This document shows positions 1 through 26,586 of a DNA stretch of 64,000 nt, one piece after another; position 1 is the stretch's first letter, and every line of letters begins with the position of its first letter. This DNA is from Littorina saxatilis. Lineage: Eukaryota; Mollusca; Gastropoda; Littorinimorpha; Littorinidae. The DNA is taken from assembly GCF_037325665.1 (NCBI RefSeq), contig NC_090246.1:96803491-96867490 (forward strand), read 5' to 3'. The notes beneath the pieces were generated by a model. The model searched no databases, was not told where the DNA came from, and was given only the letters and a program-made list of their open reading frames with translations. The translations under genes were made by a program, and so were the position numbers.

Positions 1-972
1 CCATACCGAATGACGGGGTCGTTGATCAAATACAAACACAGACACATAGAGAGAATTCAATAAAGTTGTAAACAATTTATTAGCACAAATATAAAGCTGT
101 AGCAAATACAAAGAGAAAGCAGTGACATCTACTGTTACTGTTCAATGCGGTTTTTTAATATAATATTGTACAATGCATGGCATGTGCCTGAACAAACTTT
201 AGCTGTAAAGAACTCAAGTTTATGACTGGCACAAAAGAGGTACTGAAACAAAGTCATATCCTGTCATAACTGACTCAAAATATGTCAAGATAAAAATAAA
301 TCTGACAAATACATTTCCAACATTTTGAACAGAAATAACGATGCAAAAACCTTGCCGACCACTCATTGATTGTCTGCAGAAGTAAAGTTGACGAAGTGAG
401 TAAAAACAAAATCAAAACTGCTATTTTTTTAACAATACTGGTAAAAATAATTACTTTTAAGTCTATTGATGGTGGGATGAAGAAAATCAGAAATAATTGT
501 TTTCTAAAAGAAGAAAACATTTCAAGAAAACTGTCCTAAATAATTGCATGATAGATATGAGGTATGTCTTCCACAGCAGCAGTACAAAAGTATGTGGAAT
601 GACTGCCTCGCACTATTGATAGGCAGGTAGTTATGATAAAAATCAACACCAACTGTCAGATGGATCCTCATTTCCACCCCCGCCACCATACCCCCCGTCC
701 CCCTCCCCAAAATGTACATGGTAGCTCTACGGTCGATTCTTATCTTTTGTCCAGGATTCATTACCACAGAAAGAGTACTGAATACTACATGTATCAGTTA
801 TATACTTTTTTTGGAAACTCATTTCCTTTCTCAGATACACAAAAGCCTGATGCCTTACTATAAAAAAAAAATCACTTTAAGATCAAACTTCACAAAGAGC
901 CTCAAGCACATAAAAAAGAGAAAACTGAAAGAAGAATTTACACATTCTCTTTTTGACTTCAGACATCTGTGG

Positions 973-1363
973 TTCTTTCTTTATTTGGTGTTTAACGTCG
1001 TTTTTAAACGTTCAAGGTTATATCGCGACGGAGGGAAGGGGGGTGATGGGATAGAGCCACTTGTCAATTGTTTCTTGTTCACAAAAGCACTAATCAAAAA
1101 TTTGCTCCAGGGGCTTGCAACGTAGTGCAATATATTACCTTACTGGGAGAATGCAAGTTTCCAGTACAAAGGACTTAACATTTCTTACATACTGCTTGAC
1201 TAAAATCTTTACAAACATTGACTATATTCTATACAAGAAACACTTAACAAGGGTAAAAGGAGAAACAGAATCCGTTAGTCGCCTCTTACGACATGCTGGG
1301 GAGCATCGGGTAAATTCTTTCTCGTCCCAACCAATATGGGACTCCCCCTAACCCACGGGGCGA
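973..1363 (-). mobile_element. AAAG-tailed SINE, copy 1
   Basis: This is one of four copies of the same element (others at 12172, 54275 and 60528). Read on the minus strand it begins near the ccccgtgggttaggg-type head, continues through gtcgtaagaggcgactaac, and ends in cgttaaacaccaaataaagaaa. The flanks gacatctgtgg (962-972) and gacacctgtgg (1364-1374) look like a target-site duplication with one mismatch. The tail and TSD support retroposition; no coding capacity was seen. Confidence 0.75.
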
Positions 1364-2385
1364 GACACCTGTGGTACATGTACCACTTATTCACAAGTGC
1401 AAGACACCTTGCAAGCAAATACTATACAAAACTCAACAAAAAAGTCTCAAAATTGCATATCTTATAAGGGCTTTTTGATAAATGATTGAAGATGCTAAAT
1501 AAGAAGAATAAAATAGAAGAAAATAATCATAACAAATCCAGGGAGTTATCTAAAATAATCTTTGCTATTTGAACAAACAAAAAAGTCAAATGCTCGCACT
1601 AGCCATGAGTTTCTATTAAACTAACGCAACAGTAAAAATCACTGCAGAAAAAAAAGACCAGCCTTTTACAGAATGTTTCAGAAAGGGATACAACCACCCT
1701 GCACAACATCTCAATGGAATCAACAAAGTGTCTGTTTTTTTGTAAATAAATGAAGCTTGCTGTGGAATGCTCTCTACGAAAATATGGAAAGATGCTCCGA
1801 AAAGATGCAACACAACTAGCCATTACAACAACCATTGCTATGGAAACAACCTATTTGTGCAAGTGTTAAATAAATTGCAAACATTTTACTGACATGAGCA
1901 GCTGCAAATACATAAGCACTGCTGAAATTCACTTTAGTGAACAAGCTGCAAAAATGCACACATTCAAAAACAGAACAGTAAATTATCTGCTCTTTCCAAG
2001 GAAACTGTATAATTAACGCAAGAACAAAAAGACAACTGCACAACCAATATAAAGAATGCCTACAAGCAACAAAATAGCAACTCAATAGAGAAGTACCAAA
2101 AATGTTTGAGAGACAAAAATAAACTCTAGTTGAGATTCAGACAACAGGTAAAAGTAAGTAAAAATGACAGTAACAGCAAAGCTATTTTTCTTTCATTGAT
2201 CACGTTCAATATCCAGTAAACACATGCTATAAAAAGGTGAAAATACAGGTGATAAGCTTATCAGCATTTACTGTCTTTATATAATATTACAAGTCTGTAA
2301 AACAAAATATCAACTGGTAGTCGATATCATTTCAGTTTTCACATTTTTAATGCTAAAAGACAGCTGTCATGACATTTTTATTTAC

Positions 2386-2546
2386 TTTCATTTACTTTCA
2401 CCACTGTAGTGACACGGAATTGGGACAGGGATACAGTCTCAGAGTCGGCACATAAATTTGACCCGTGTCCGTCCCAACCGGGATTCAAACCAGTGATCCT
2501 AGGATCACAAGTCCAGCGCTCTACCCACTGAGCTACCTGGCCCACC
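2386..2546 (-). mobile_element. Short tRNA-headed SINE
   Basis: On the minus strand the head reads like a tRNA, with an A-box-like tagctcagtgg and a B-box-like ggtttgaatcc. The anticodon loop would be Thr-like (UGU), but the anticodon stem is imperfect, so it is not called as a tRNA gene. The body runs about 90 bp past the head into an A-rich tail made of two aaagtaaatg repeats. Confidence 0.6.
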
Positions 2547-3510
2547 CCACCCTGGTACCATCAATCTTGGATAGGATGATCTCATTGTACATACCCATAC
2601 CACTTATCTGTACATTACAGATATGGAACTAACTCACAACAGCTGTTTTCCAGTACAATGTTTACACAACATGGTACTATAAGCATTATGCTTGTTGTTG
2701 TTTACTCTATATGCGTTTTTTATTTGTAAATAATGCACAAACGTTGAATAAAACAGTTTAAACCAACATGGTACGTACATAATATTCGCACGCTCTAAGG
2801 ATCGTCTTGAGTGGTCCACCATAAAATATCACATCTCACCCTTGCATGTGAAACCTACTTGTCCAAAGCTTGTGGGCAGACTCACAACTGTGCACAACCT
2901 GCTCATTACACGGTCATTCTGTATAAATGTGGTTCCTGAACACATTACATTTCCCTGTCTCAGTCACCTGATCACTAAAACAAAGGGAACAGATTCAGTC
3001 AGGCTCGACTTACTTTCTAAGGTGGCAAAAGGCTACACAAATAAATATGCATCTTATTAGCCTATATGTATAAAGTTGCTAATGCAAACTTTTCAATTGC
3101 AAAAAAATCAGTGTACAAGAACACTTTTTTGGTTGTTGCTAACACCACTCTAAGAAAAAAAACAAAAATTCACCTAAAAATTTAAATTCTACAAATACAT
3201 TTCAAATTGTAAACCATAGAGTAAGTAACAGCACCTGTCATAAAATTAACATATTCATGAGCATATGTCCACCACTATCAAACGATCAAACTACTGCCAA
3301 TATCTCTATTGCAAAGGAGGTTTTATTCCTACACATTTCCTTGAAAAGGAAAAAGTAATGTATGCATACTATAAGAAACAGTTAAAGTGGGACTGTCACA
3401 CGGACGCTTATTGCACTCTACAGGACTAAAAGAGAAATATCAATAGCAGTCATATTATGCAAAGCTCTCTGTCACAAAGTAGCACAAAAATAATGAAATA
3501 AGGTCCTTTC

Positions 3511-3546
<36 letters not shown>

Positions 3547-3576
3547 GAAGCACTGGCACACAAAGGCAAGAACACA

Positions 3577-3775
<199 letters not shown>

Positions 3776-6090
3776 GAGGTGTAAAAGCAACACTAGTACA
3801 TGTGAGCACAGGAAAGAGGAATAAGCAAGACAAGTCAAGCTCATATCCATAACATTAAGAATAAGAGATCAAAAAAAGAAAATGCTGCAAACTAATATCA
3901 ATATATATGCACTCCAGCGTAAATGTATCATCATTACATCTTGAAAATCTACTGTAAAATTAAGGTCAAAATTCAAAAGATTCCTTTCAATGAAGTTAAA
4001 TTTGCACACTTCTCTCGAAAGCACCAACAGAATATGGATTAAAAAATGTAAGGAAAACTCTCATGTTCTAAAAACTTCACTATTTGGTCAGGTGTTCACA
4101 TTTGCTTACATCCTATACAAGTGAAACTGAATCTCTCGGTGATACAATATGTTGAACATGAAAAGTATGCCAGTTTCTATTTTCCTACTTTGGTTAGTCT
4201 TAGACTGCTGACTGGCCAATTCTTTAAGTCCGAATGAAAAATCCAGTAAAAATGTAAAAATTTTGAAAAGAAGAAAAACATCAAATACACCATGCTACCG
4301 AAACAATCTGCTTTCTTACTTTTTTTCCCGACATTTCCTCTTTAACTTTACAGGCAAGTACATTTTAGTACACATTGACTATCTACCCGGTAGTCATTTT
4401 ACATGCATGTTACTTTTCCCTGTCCTGACAAACTTTATAATAAATGTTAGTGCAAATAGTGAATACAGCTTTTTCTGAAGAGTAGAATGCAGAAATAATA
4501 ACTACAAACAAGCTCTTCCATTTTATGTACAGCAAACATACATGGGAAATGACTGTTTGTACACATTTTAAGCATCAGATCACAAGAGGCGTTGATATAC
4601 ATCAAAAGCATTACAACTATCAATTCACAGACTTAAAGCGATCCGCACTTAAAGAATCAGCCAGTCAAAGAATGTCGTCTACTGTAAAATCATTTCCAGC
4701 GCAGACAAGCAAATACAGCGTTTTAATTCAACTTTTATTTTCTATCCCAAAACAAAAGAAGTTATTTTTGTCTAGGGTTGGTTTGTGATCATTTTTTGTC
4801 CATGAAATAAAGAAGAAAACTTGTAACTCTGAAAGATTTTCAGCACAAAACAAGGTGCACAAAATGTCAGAAAAAAATTTCAACCTTTGACTAGAATGTC
4901 ACATAAATGACTACTAATTCTTCATACTGTACAAAAAGCATAAGTGCTTCTCCCCATAGAAATAGAACTTACAAACTTGGGAAGTGAGAGGAGTAAACTA
5001 TCCAAAGGGCACCTAATGTGGCTTACAAAAGTTGTACAAAATGGCTTTGCGTCAACAAAATCTTTCTAAAATACATGCAGTCAAATGTGCTCCTCAATGT
5101 ATGAAACAGAAGCTGTAACTTATAAACAGGTGACCGTGATGGAAAGAACAAAAGTGGGCAATGGGTCATCCGTAAATCAAAATTGAGTGCATGCGATAAT
5201 ATCCAAGTTACAGATGAGATATAAAAACCACAAGCTGAACAGAGATGCACTAGAACTAAAACCACCTGTTCACAGAGAAAACTGCATCAACACACCCAAT
5301 ATATTACCAGTTCAAATCATTTCTATCTGTGCGAATAACATTTGTCTTAAACACAGACTCCTCTGCTTTATTCACATGTTTCAGACCATCAACGTTCAAT
5401 AGGAACTTTAATTTACTAAATCAACGAAGCTGTCATGGCTCGTATGTCACATTTTGCTCTTTTTTTTTAATTTTCAACTTTCACAGTATTACTACACAAT
5501 GCTGTTGATTAACAGAGAATACAATCATGGAGAAAAAAATATGGATGAGAGGATTTTATTGTCCTATCACACTCCCCTCTTGAAGTTTATTTAACACTTC
5601 AAAAATCAGCATCACACTTCGAACATCTATTCAAAACATCTTAAATATTCACGCTACATCAACATGTTCTATAAAATCACTGATTCTAATAAATGAAAGT
5701 ACAGGTAAAATGATGTGCTGTTGACTTTAAAACAGTGTCTGTAATAACCTTTGACGTTTTCTTCCCTGAAGGAATTCAGCTAGTTGTGACAATGCAAAAA
5801 AGCAACACACCTCGTTCCATCTCCTGAAACATCAACGCACTACGACTAGTTTCTTGCAGCACACAGCAAAAACTGCACTGCACGATTCAACAGACTCCTA
5901 CAAAGAGTACTACCAAAATCTCTCCTTTCCTTCCATGCCGAGCATGCAACAGCCAATGGAATGCGCTACAGTATATGGTATTGTACAATTACGCCGTGTG
6001 CTTGGTATGTGTCAAACATTCCTACTGCAATGCTGCGCAGACTAACAGTAAGAAATACGGCCTTTTGCTGCTCCTCCTGCATTTTGCTGC

Positions 6091-20119
<14,029 letters not shown>

Positions 20120-20587
20120 GTTGGCATCGATCGTGGGGACCCAGGCGGAGTCAAATTACCAGAAGCCTGAGAGTCGTGCACGGGTAGCTGCGCAAAGCTA
20201 GGGCGGAGAGGGAACCGATCCTTGCTTCCTGTTCAGCGTTTTTCTTCAAAAACATCTCTAGGCGCTTGAAACTAAAGACATTGTATTTGATTTTTTTTTT
20301 ATAGATGTCACCTTACATAATATGAATTGCCAAACACACGGTGACACACACACACACAGTGCATTCTAACTACATGTATACAAACAAGTTTTCTTCCAAA
20401 TCTTTTCCTTTTTGTCCACACTGACCACATGAGAATTATAAAAGACTTTTATTGAATGTTGTGATTATAAAATGCTAATATTTGAAGTTTCCCAGTTTTA
20501 ACATTTATTTATTTCCGGTACAGTGATCAGCATGCACACATGCTTTTGGCCATTACCATCTGTAAATGCTAATCAAAAAACGAAATA

Positions 20588-21546
20588 TCTTCTTCTTCTT
20601 CTTGTCGATCACTCAGATGGAAACGCCGGTTCCCCGCGCAAATGTTGCCGTGCGCTGTAGGTCGTCCAGACTGCCATAGAGCTTCCCTTGCACCGTGGTC
20701 GCCTCCGCCCAGATCTGGCTCCTGAGGCCATCGTGTAGTGGGCAAGTCTGCAGCAGGTGTTCCGTTGTCATGCTGCCTGTTTGACAAGGGCACTGGTCTG
20801 ACTGGCCAATTCTGAACTTGGTGAAAAGGTGGTGGTTCATTCGGTTGTGGCCTGTCCGCAGCCTGAATATGAGGACCTGCTCAGACCTTGTGAGCAGGTG
20901 AAAGGCGTCGTTTTTGTTGTAGTGTGGGTGCTGCTGCAACCACTTTTTGTGTTGCTTGGCCTTGATGATGGTCTTGGCTTCTTTGAAGGTGGTTGATCTG
21001 TCATTCTGGTCCTTCGTAGTGCCCTCCTTTGCCAGAGTATCTGCGGCTTCGTTGCCTAGTATGTTGCAGTGAGAGGGGACCCATTGCAGCACGACTGTGT
21101 GGGCTCTGCACAGGGAGGTCAAGGCGGATGACAGGTCATTCAGTTCTTTGTCTCTGGCAGTGTCTAAGGCCTGCAGGACTGACTTTGCGTCGCTGAAGAA
21201 CACAACGTTGTTGGAGGAGAGTGGACTGTGCTCAATGTGGGCTGCACCTGTCTGGAGCGCTACTGCTTCAGCCTTGAAGTTGGTGGAGTAGAGACCGGTA
21301 GCGAGGGAGATGTGTTCTTCTTCTCGACCTCCTGGGTACTTTATGTAGATTCCTGCACCACCACTTCTGACAGCCTGGTCGGCAGATCCGTCAGTGTATA
21401 CATGAGTCCATTGGCGTTGGGGGTAGGAGTTGTGGATGTGTTCAATGGTGAGAGACTTCAGTTCAGCACAGCTGTGGGAGTCTTTGAAATATCTTGGAAG
21501 TGCATTGGGGGTATTGTTTGGCCTGTCATGTCATCTGCTGTAGTGT
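20588..21546 (-). mobile_element. LINE 3' end with RNase H domain, 5'-truncated
   Basis: The minus-strand frame is open from about 21530 to a stop at 20613-20615. It encodes an RNase H domain with the expected acidic residues in order: YTDGSA, FKAEAVA, FFSDAKS and GNEAAD, with QWVPSHCNILGNEAAD as the most recognisable stretch. A C-terminal Cys/His cluster follows (CPCQTG...HLLQTCPLH), as in I/Jockey-group LINE ORF2 proteins. The element ends in tgatcgacaagaagaagaag, an (AAG)n tail. Upstream reverse transcriptase sequence is missing, cut off near an assembly gap. The product is a fragment of an RNA-copying enzyme, not a host RNase H. Confidence 0.85.
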
Positions 21547-21571
21547 TAGCTGTCATAAGCTTAGAGTTACA
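21547..21571. repeat. 25-bp exact match to 16087-16111, at a gap edge
   Basis: These 25 bases are identical to 16087-16111 in the tetraspanin intron and end two bases before the run of Ns. They break the LINE match. This suggests either the end of a shared repeat or a false join beside the gap. Confidence 0.7.
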
Positions 21572-21573
21572 AC

Positions 21574-21773
21574 NNNNNNNNNNNNNNNNNNNNNNNNNNN
21601 NNNNNNNNNNNNNNNNNNNNNNNNNNNNNNNNNNNNNNNNNNNNNNNNNNNNNNNNNNNNNNNNNNNNNNNNNNNNNNNNNNNNNNNNNNNNNNNNNNNN
21701 NNNNNNNNNNNNNNNNNNNNNNNNNNNNNNNNNNNNNNNNNNNNNNNNNNNNNNNNNNNNNNNNNNNNNNNNN
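21574..21773. other. Assembly gap of 200 N
   Basis: A run of exactly 200 undetermined bases, probably a placeholder for a gap of unknown size. Confidence 1.
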
Positions 21774-21863
21774 GTAATCGTAATCAATCCTCTATTTCAC
21801 CTCTTTCATATTTCTCTAGCACTGTAGCAGCCCTTTCTTAACCTTTACCGGATCATGAGTTGG

Positions 21864-22104
21864 ACTACACAGTCCGGATGATGTGGGTCGTGTACGACCC
21901 ATACTTTCCAAAGAAGGATGCAACGTAAAAAGTATGGTTCGTACACGACCCACGCCATCCGAACAGGGATAAATGTTTTGCCGCCTCTTTGCAGAGTATG
22001 GGTCGTACACGACCCACACCATCCGAATAAGGATAAACAACGTAAAATTCCTTACGTAATTCCATTTGGGTCGTCCACGACCCACATCATCCGGACTGTG
22101 TAGT
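21864..22104. mobile_element. MITE with ~38-bp inverted ends and four internal palindromes
   Basis: The left end starts actacacagtccggatgatg and the right end is its inverted copy (catcatccggactgtgtagt). A palindromic motif, gggtcgtacacgaccc or close variants, occurs four times at near-regular spacing, each next to atccg. A relic of the motif (gggtcgtccacaaccca) lies downstream near 22253. No clear target-site duplication could be set. Confidence 0.85.
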
Positions 22105-22411
22105 TCAAATTACGTCAACGTGTATTTGTTTGTTTACAAAGATAATCTGTCAAAATTTGGGCAAAGGGAAGGTCGGATGATTAGAGATTACATAAAGTCT
22201 CAATTAAAAACTCCAAATAGTTTCAGAGATAAAGACGATTTTGTGAGGCTCTGGGTCGTCCACAACCCACGAAGCACGGTGAAGGTTACCCTTTCTTTTA
22301 CACAACTGAAAAGAGTCAATATGAAGTTAAAATAACAACAAAATTCTAAACAAACAAAAAAAACTAAGGCAAATGTGATAGTGTGTTCGCCCTCAAAATG
22401 ATCATCTGTCC

Positions 22412-24910
22412 CTAGAAGTTGCTGTACAACCTCATCTGATCCTGCATTTCATCAAAGGAACTGATGCCAAATCTCTCTTGCTGTTCCTGCATCAGTCTGA
22501 AGATCTCTTCCAGTTGGTCTCGTTGTCTCTGTTTCTCTGACTCTATCTCTTCCTCTGAAAGGTTTTCGCAGATCTTGCGTGTTGTCACATCCTGTTTGAC
22601 TTTCTTGATCTCACCTTGGATGTGCTCGCAGTAGTACACAGGGTCGATAGCAGACTCTTTTGCAGTGCTGTCTTGGCCTTCAGAATCTTTTGGGCAAGAA
22701 AAAAAGAACCAAAACAAATGATAAATCTTTAAATGTGACGTTATGTACTGTACATGGTTAGGAATGTGAATGTTATAATTTATAAAACTGCATGCATACA
22801 TCAGTGAAACCAGTCATTACATTAACCCTAGAAGTGTGCAAACATTTCCAAGCACTTCAAATCATCCATGATAACTTTAATTGTAATTCAATCAAGTTGG
22901 CGTTTTAATGAAACAGATCCTGTGATTGGTCAGAATGCCCCAACTCATTAAAAATTACCGGTCATTAATTGTCGATAACCACTCGCTAAAAAAGCCATTA
23001 ACCACCTGCTGGCGAGGCGCATTGATACAACCTCAACTAGTCTCGGTTAGCTTTGAGGGTCATTTTACAAGTAGGAAATATGAAGGCCAACGAAATACCG
23101 AGACCATAAGGTATGCGAAGTGATGACGTCGAATACGTGACGTAGGTTGATGCATGAATTCTTCCGGACTACGTCAGTCAATTCCAAAGATCGCTTTTGT
23201 GATGAAAAGAATTTGTTTTAGAGTTTGCTGTCCAGAAACCCGTCAAAAAAGAAGGGAAAATGTATGTGAAAGAAAACAAAACAGAAGCAGAGTGATAAGA
23301 TAGGAATACAGAGACATATTTCTTGGGACTTGACCCTTGCAGGTAGGTGGACTGAAAGTAGTGTGTGAACAGAACAGAACCAATTCTGTCTGTTTACCAT
23401 CGCATGAAAGCAGGAAAGAGATTGTCGTCAGATTGAATTACAATAACATTAACATGCTTCCATTTGAAACTTCTCGGTCTTCATCGTGGATTGACGCCCT
23501 CCCAAAGTTTAATTGAAGCCCTCCATCGCTTTGCTCCGTCGGGCTTCAATTAGCTTTGGTCGGGCGTCAATCCCCGATGACGACCTCGAAGTTTCAAATG
23601 GAAGCATGTTAATGTGTAATTAACATTAATTTGTTTTGTCTAAGGCATGTTTGTTTGTTCGTTCATGGGCTGAAACTCCCATGGCTTTCATGTTTATGAC
23701 CGTTTTTACCCTGCCATACGCCGCTTTCAGGGGAAGCATGCTGGGTATTTTTGTGTTTCTATAACCCATCAAACTCTGACATGGATTACACTTACAGGAT
23801 CTTTTCCGTGCGCACTTGGTTTTGTGCTTGCATGTACACACGAATAAGGGGGATAAGGCACTAGCAGGTCTGCACATTAGTGGACCTGGGAGATCAGAAA
23901 AATCTCCACCCTTAACCCACCAGGCGCTCGCCGCTGGGATTTGAACTCACGACCTTCCGATTAGGAGGCCAATGTCTTATCCGCTAGGCCACTGCGCCTG
24001 TCTAGACCTAACAGTAACAGTCTAACACTGCTCATTCCCAAGACTCTCCTGATTACTCGAAACTCAAAAAGAATCGTTAAAAAACGCGGAATTAAGACAG
24101 TGGAAATCCTAGACACCATCGTAGAAGAACTAGAACCTCCCAGTCCGAGTACGCCAAACTGTCCTCACGGTGTTGTGAAGTTTAGATTATCAGTCAGTGA
24201 GTCACTGTGTCCCATGCCAAATCTTGATCTAAGTCAGTCACGGCTAGCTGAGACTCTCCCTCTCTCTCCCCCCTATTACAGCCTATATTTGTGTGTGTGT
24301 GTATGTGTGTGTGTGCGGGTTGGTGTTGGCTTATGAGAATGTTCGGGTGTCAGTGGCATTACATTATCCATGTCATCATCAACGGTGAACACACTGGTTT
24401 TAATCAAGAAATGTTAGCGCAAGTGTTAGTGCAGATTAAACGCACTGAAAGACAGACTCTCACAATCATTCATTATGAGGGTTATTTAAAGTTATTTAGT
24501 CAATCCAATAATGTCATGTGCCTGTGGAGTGCAGGATGCACATTATATGATTATGCAAACCCTCAAGCATATGAACAAGGCGTGTAATTCTAATTCTAAT
24601 TTAAATGGTAAAATAAAATGGTGGTTCTAAATGCACTGATTAACCAAAGATAATAAAACAAGGAAAACAAGTTACCGCCAACTGTAGGTTCTTCTTTCTC
24701 GTTTTCCGTTTGGTCAGACGACTGGTCGGTCGTTTCATCTTGTGCATGAGAAGCCGAATCAGCCAGGTTTGTTGTGCTTGAAAGCATATAATTTCGAGCT
24801 ACATAATAAGTCGATGCTGCAATCACAACAACTGTTGAAAGCACCGCAACAATCAAAATAAGAGCATTTTGAGACACAAAGTCATTCACTAATGAGCCAG
24901 CGGTAGCCAT
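22412..24910 (-). CDS. MXRA7: MXRA7-like single-pass membrane protein, 2 exons
   Basis: Matrix-remodelling-associated protein 7 family; molecular role not well known. Exons on the minus strand are 24910-24676 and 22686-22412, joined in phase 1 (G|AT), giving 169 aa. A membrane segment near residues 16-40 follows a short N-terminal part (core ALILIVAVLSTVVVIAAS). An acidic, Gln/Thr-rich linker comes next, then the conserved C-terminal block: EEEIESEKQRQRDQLEEIF, RLMQEQQERFG and the end MQDQMRLYSNF, which lines up with the human MXRA7 C-terminus (a similar helix ending in QEQLRLYDM). I chose the ATG at 24910 because AAGATGG is a good start context; an in-frame ATG seven codons upstream (24931) is possible. 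It shares its strand with ZNF598 and the tetraspanin. Confidence 0.85.
23446..23615. mobile_element. Foldback MITE in the MXRA7-like intron
   Basis: Inverted arms of about 55 bp begin acattaacatgcttccattt and end with the reverse complement. Small differences include an extra stretch around tcatcgtgg versus tcatcgggg. The middle holds a second short inverted pair around attgaagc. The whole unit is about 170 bp and would fold into a hairpin. Confidence 0.85.
23640..24002 (-). mobile_element. tRNA-Arg-headed SINE
   Basis: On the minus strand the head reads gcagtggcctagcggataag, then ggcctcctaatc, with a B-box-like gagttcaaatcc. This resembles tRNA-Arg(CCU). The body ends with the block gtatggcagggtaaaaacgg and gggagtttcagcccatgaac, shared with the tRNA-Asp-headed SINE at 32108 and the truncated copy at 41305. 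Flanks share tgtcta. A SINE rather than a tRNA gene, because the body and tail are shared across copies. Confidence 0.8.
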
Positions 24911-25669
24911 CTTGCTTCCTGTGATACACAAGCCTCGTTTTCAATTTTTTTTTGTTTACCGACCTGGCACAGCAAAATCAAAGTCAAACTCCGTTCATGA
25001 CAATTGATGTGAACATAAATGAAGCACTATTTTTTTTTATTTAAACTTTTTATTTAAACTTAGATAGCTAGATATACGGCTGGATTTCAGGATTTCAGTT
25101 AGGCCTACTGTCTGCTTCACTGCGCACTCTGCATTGTTTTGGACTTATTTTGTTACCATGGAAATCATAAGGCCAAATCATAAAGACGAGTTGTGAGTGA
25201 TGAACAACAAACCAGACTATAACAAATTGCCCGCAATCTTCTTTAACACTCAATTTAGCAATTTTCCGTGTATTAAACTTGAATTTAAACTCATGTAAAG
25301 GTTCATGCATTCGGCAGTGGACTTCTAAAGTTTTATAGATTTGTTATAGATCTGCGTCTTTTAAATTTGTGTTGTGCATACCACTTGACACAATAAGTCT
25401 TTTCTTTACATGAAAAAATAAATAAATATTTGATCGTAGATGTGGAGCTGAAAAATTGCTTTGTATCACTGTTGAACATTAATTTTGATTGTTTGAATTT
25501 TATTTTTATCATAAGTTAAATTGTGTTCCTTTCAAACACCTGCGTGTGTGTGCACCAGAAGACAGTCCTGCCCCTTAGTCAAGAACTAACATATATATAT
25601 ATAGTACTTATTGTAGGTTTGGCCAATTCCTTTTATTTATACATTTAATTTGTGTGTGTGCGTTTGTTT

Positions 25670-25771
25670 GGTTGAACCACAGGCGGAAGGTATCGTCCAC
25701 TGGACTACTACTATAGTCTTTCTGTGATAGTAGTAGTCCAGTGGACGATACCTTCCGCCTGTGGTCGAACC
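25670..25771. repeat. 44-bp near-perfect hairpin with 14-bp loop
   Basis: The left arm is 25670-25713 (ggttgaaccacaggcggaag...) and the right arm 25728-25771 is its reverse complement except for about two bases. The loop is tagtctttctgtga. It lies between the MXRA7-like gene and ZNF598 and is not linked to a known element here. Confidence 0.93.
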
Positions 25772-26201
25772 TGCCTTGGCATCCGCCTCTTGATAACGAC
25801 CATCTGCCCATTACAACCACCCCAAAGAAAGCCTGACAAGGTTCTTTCCTAAATAATTCACCTTTCCATGATCTATATTATAGACTATAAGGAACACTCT
25901 TGGTTGGTCGTTATATTTATAGACAGACTCGACTGTACTATATCATTTGTTATGCTCAGCTGTCAATTTAGACAAGATATACAAGATGTTAGGCTCATAT
26001 GTGGTGGTACTCTAGCTGCTTCTTCAATAACATTGATGTAATGAATGTCATCACTGTCCATGTGTGGGCCATCATAACCAGTTACTGACTGAGTGTATTT
26101 TTTTTTCTCTCCTTTACGTCCAGGAAGTATGTAAACTGGTGTTGCAATTTCATATCCTTATCAGTACAACGGTATTTTATGCTCTGTACTATGGTTGTTT
26201 T

Positions 26202-26375
26202 CATCATCTCTACTTGTGTCCATTGGGTCCAAAAGATATTCCAGCAAACATCACCAGTTTAAACTTTGGTTGAGGGTAAGAAACTTGGTTTAAAACATCA
26301 TCTCTACTTGTGTCCATAAGATATTTCAGCAAACATCACCAGTTTAAACTTTGATCGAGGGTAAGAAACTTGGTT
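26202..26375. repeat. Direct duplication of ~80-94 bp
   Basis: A unit starting catcatctctacttgtgtcc and ending in gggtaagaaacttggtt occurs twice in a row. The second copy lacks about 9 bases near ttgggtccaa. Confidence 0.9.
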
Positions 26376-26392
26376 AAAAAAAAAAAAATCTT

Positions 26393-26586
26393 GAGAATCA
26401 AAGGGACGTAAGCACTCTAAATGCAAACAACATGTGCAACAAGAGAAACCGAAAGTTATGTGGAAATTTCCTGGCACCTAGACGAATAACAAGCACGTGG
26501 ATGAAAAAATTGATTTTGCATAACTCTTGCTTACTCTTGTTGCACATGTCATTTGCATGTAGAGCGCTTATGTCCCTTTGTTTCTC
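26393..26586. mobile_element. MITE with ~52-bp inverted ends
   Basis: The left end gagaatcaaagggacgtaag and the right end (inverted: gagaaacaaagggacataag) match with a few changes over about 52 bp, through acatgtgcaacaagag. No coding capacity; target-site duplication unclear. Confidence 0.85.

Noticed and set aside
22412-22801. MXRA7-like frame extended through 22801
   Set aside because: The part above 22686 is intron: a pyrimidine-rich stretch and AG precede 22686, and joining there restores the frame with the first exon.
24100-24336. Short plus-strand frame MEILDTIVEELEPPSPS...
   Set aside because: No homology recognised, no splice support, and it overlaps the end of intron sequence of the MXRA7-like gene; treated as chance.
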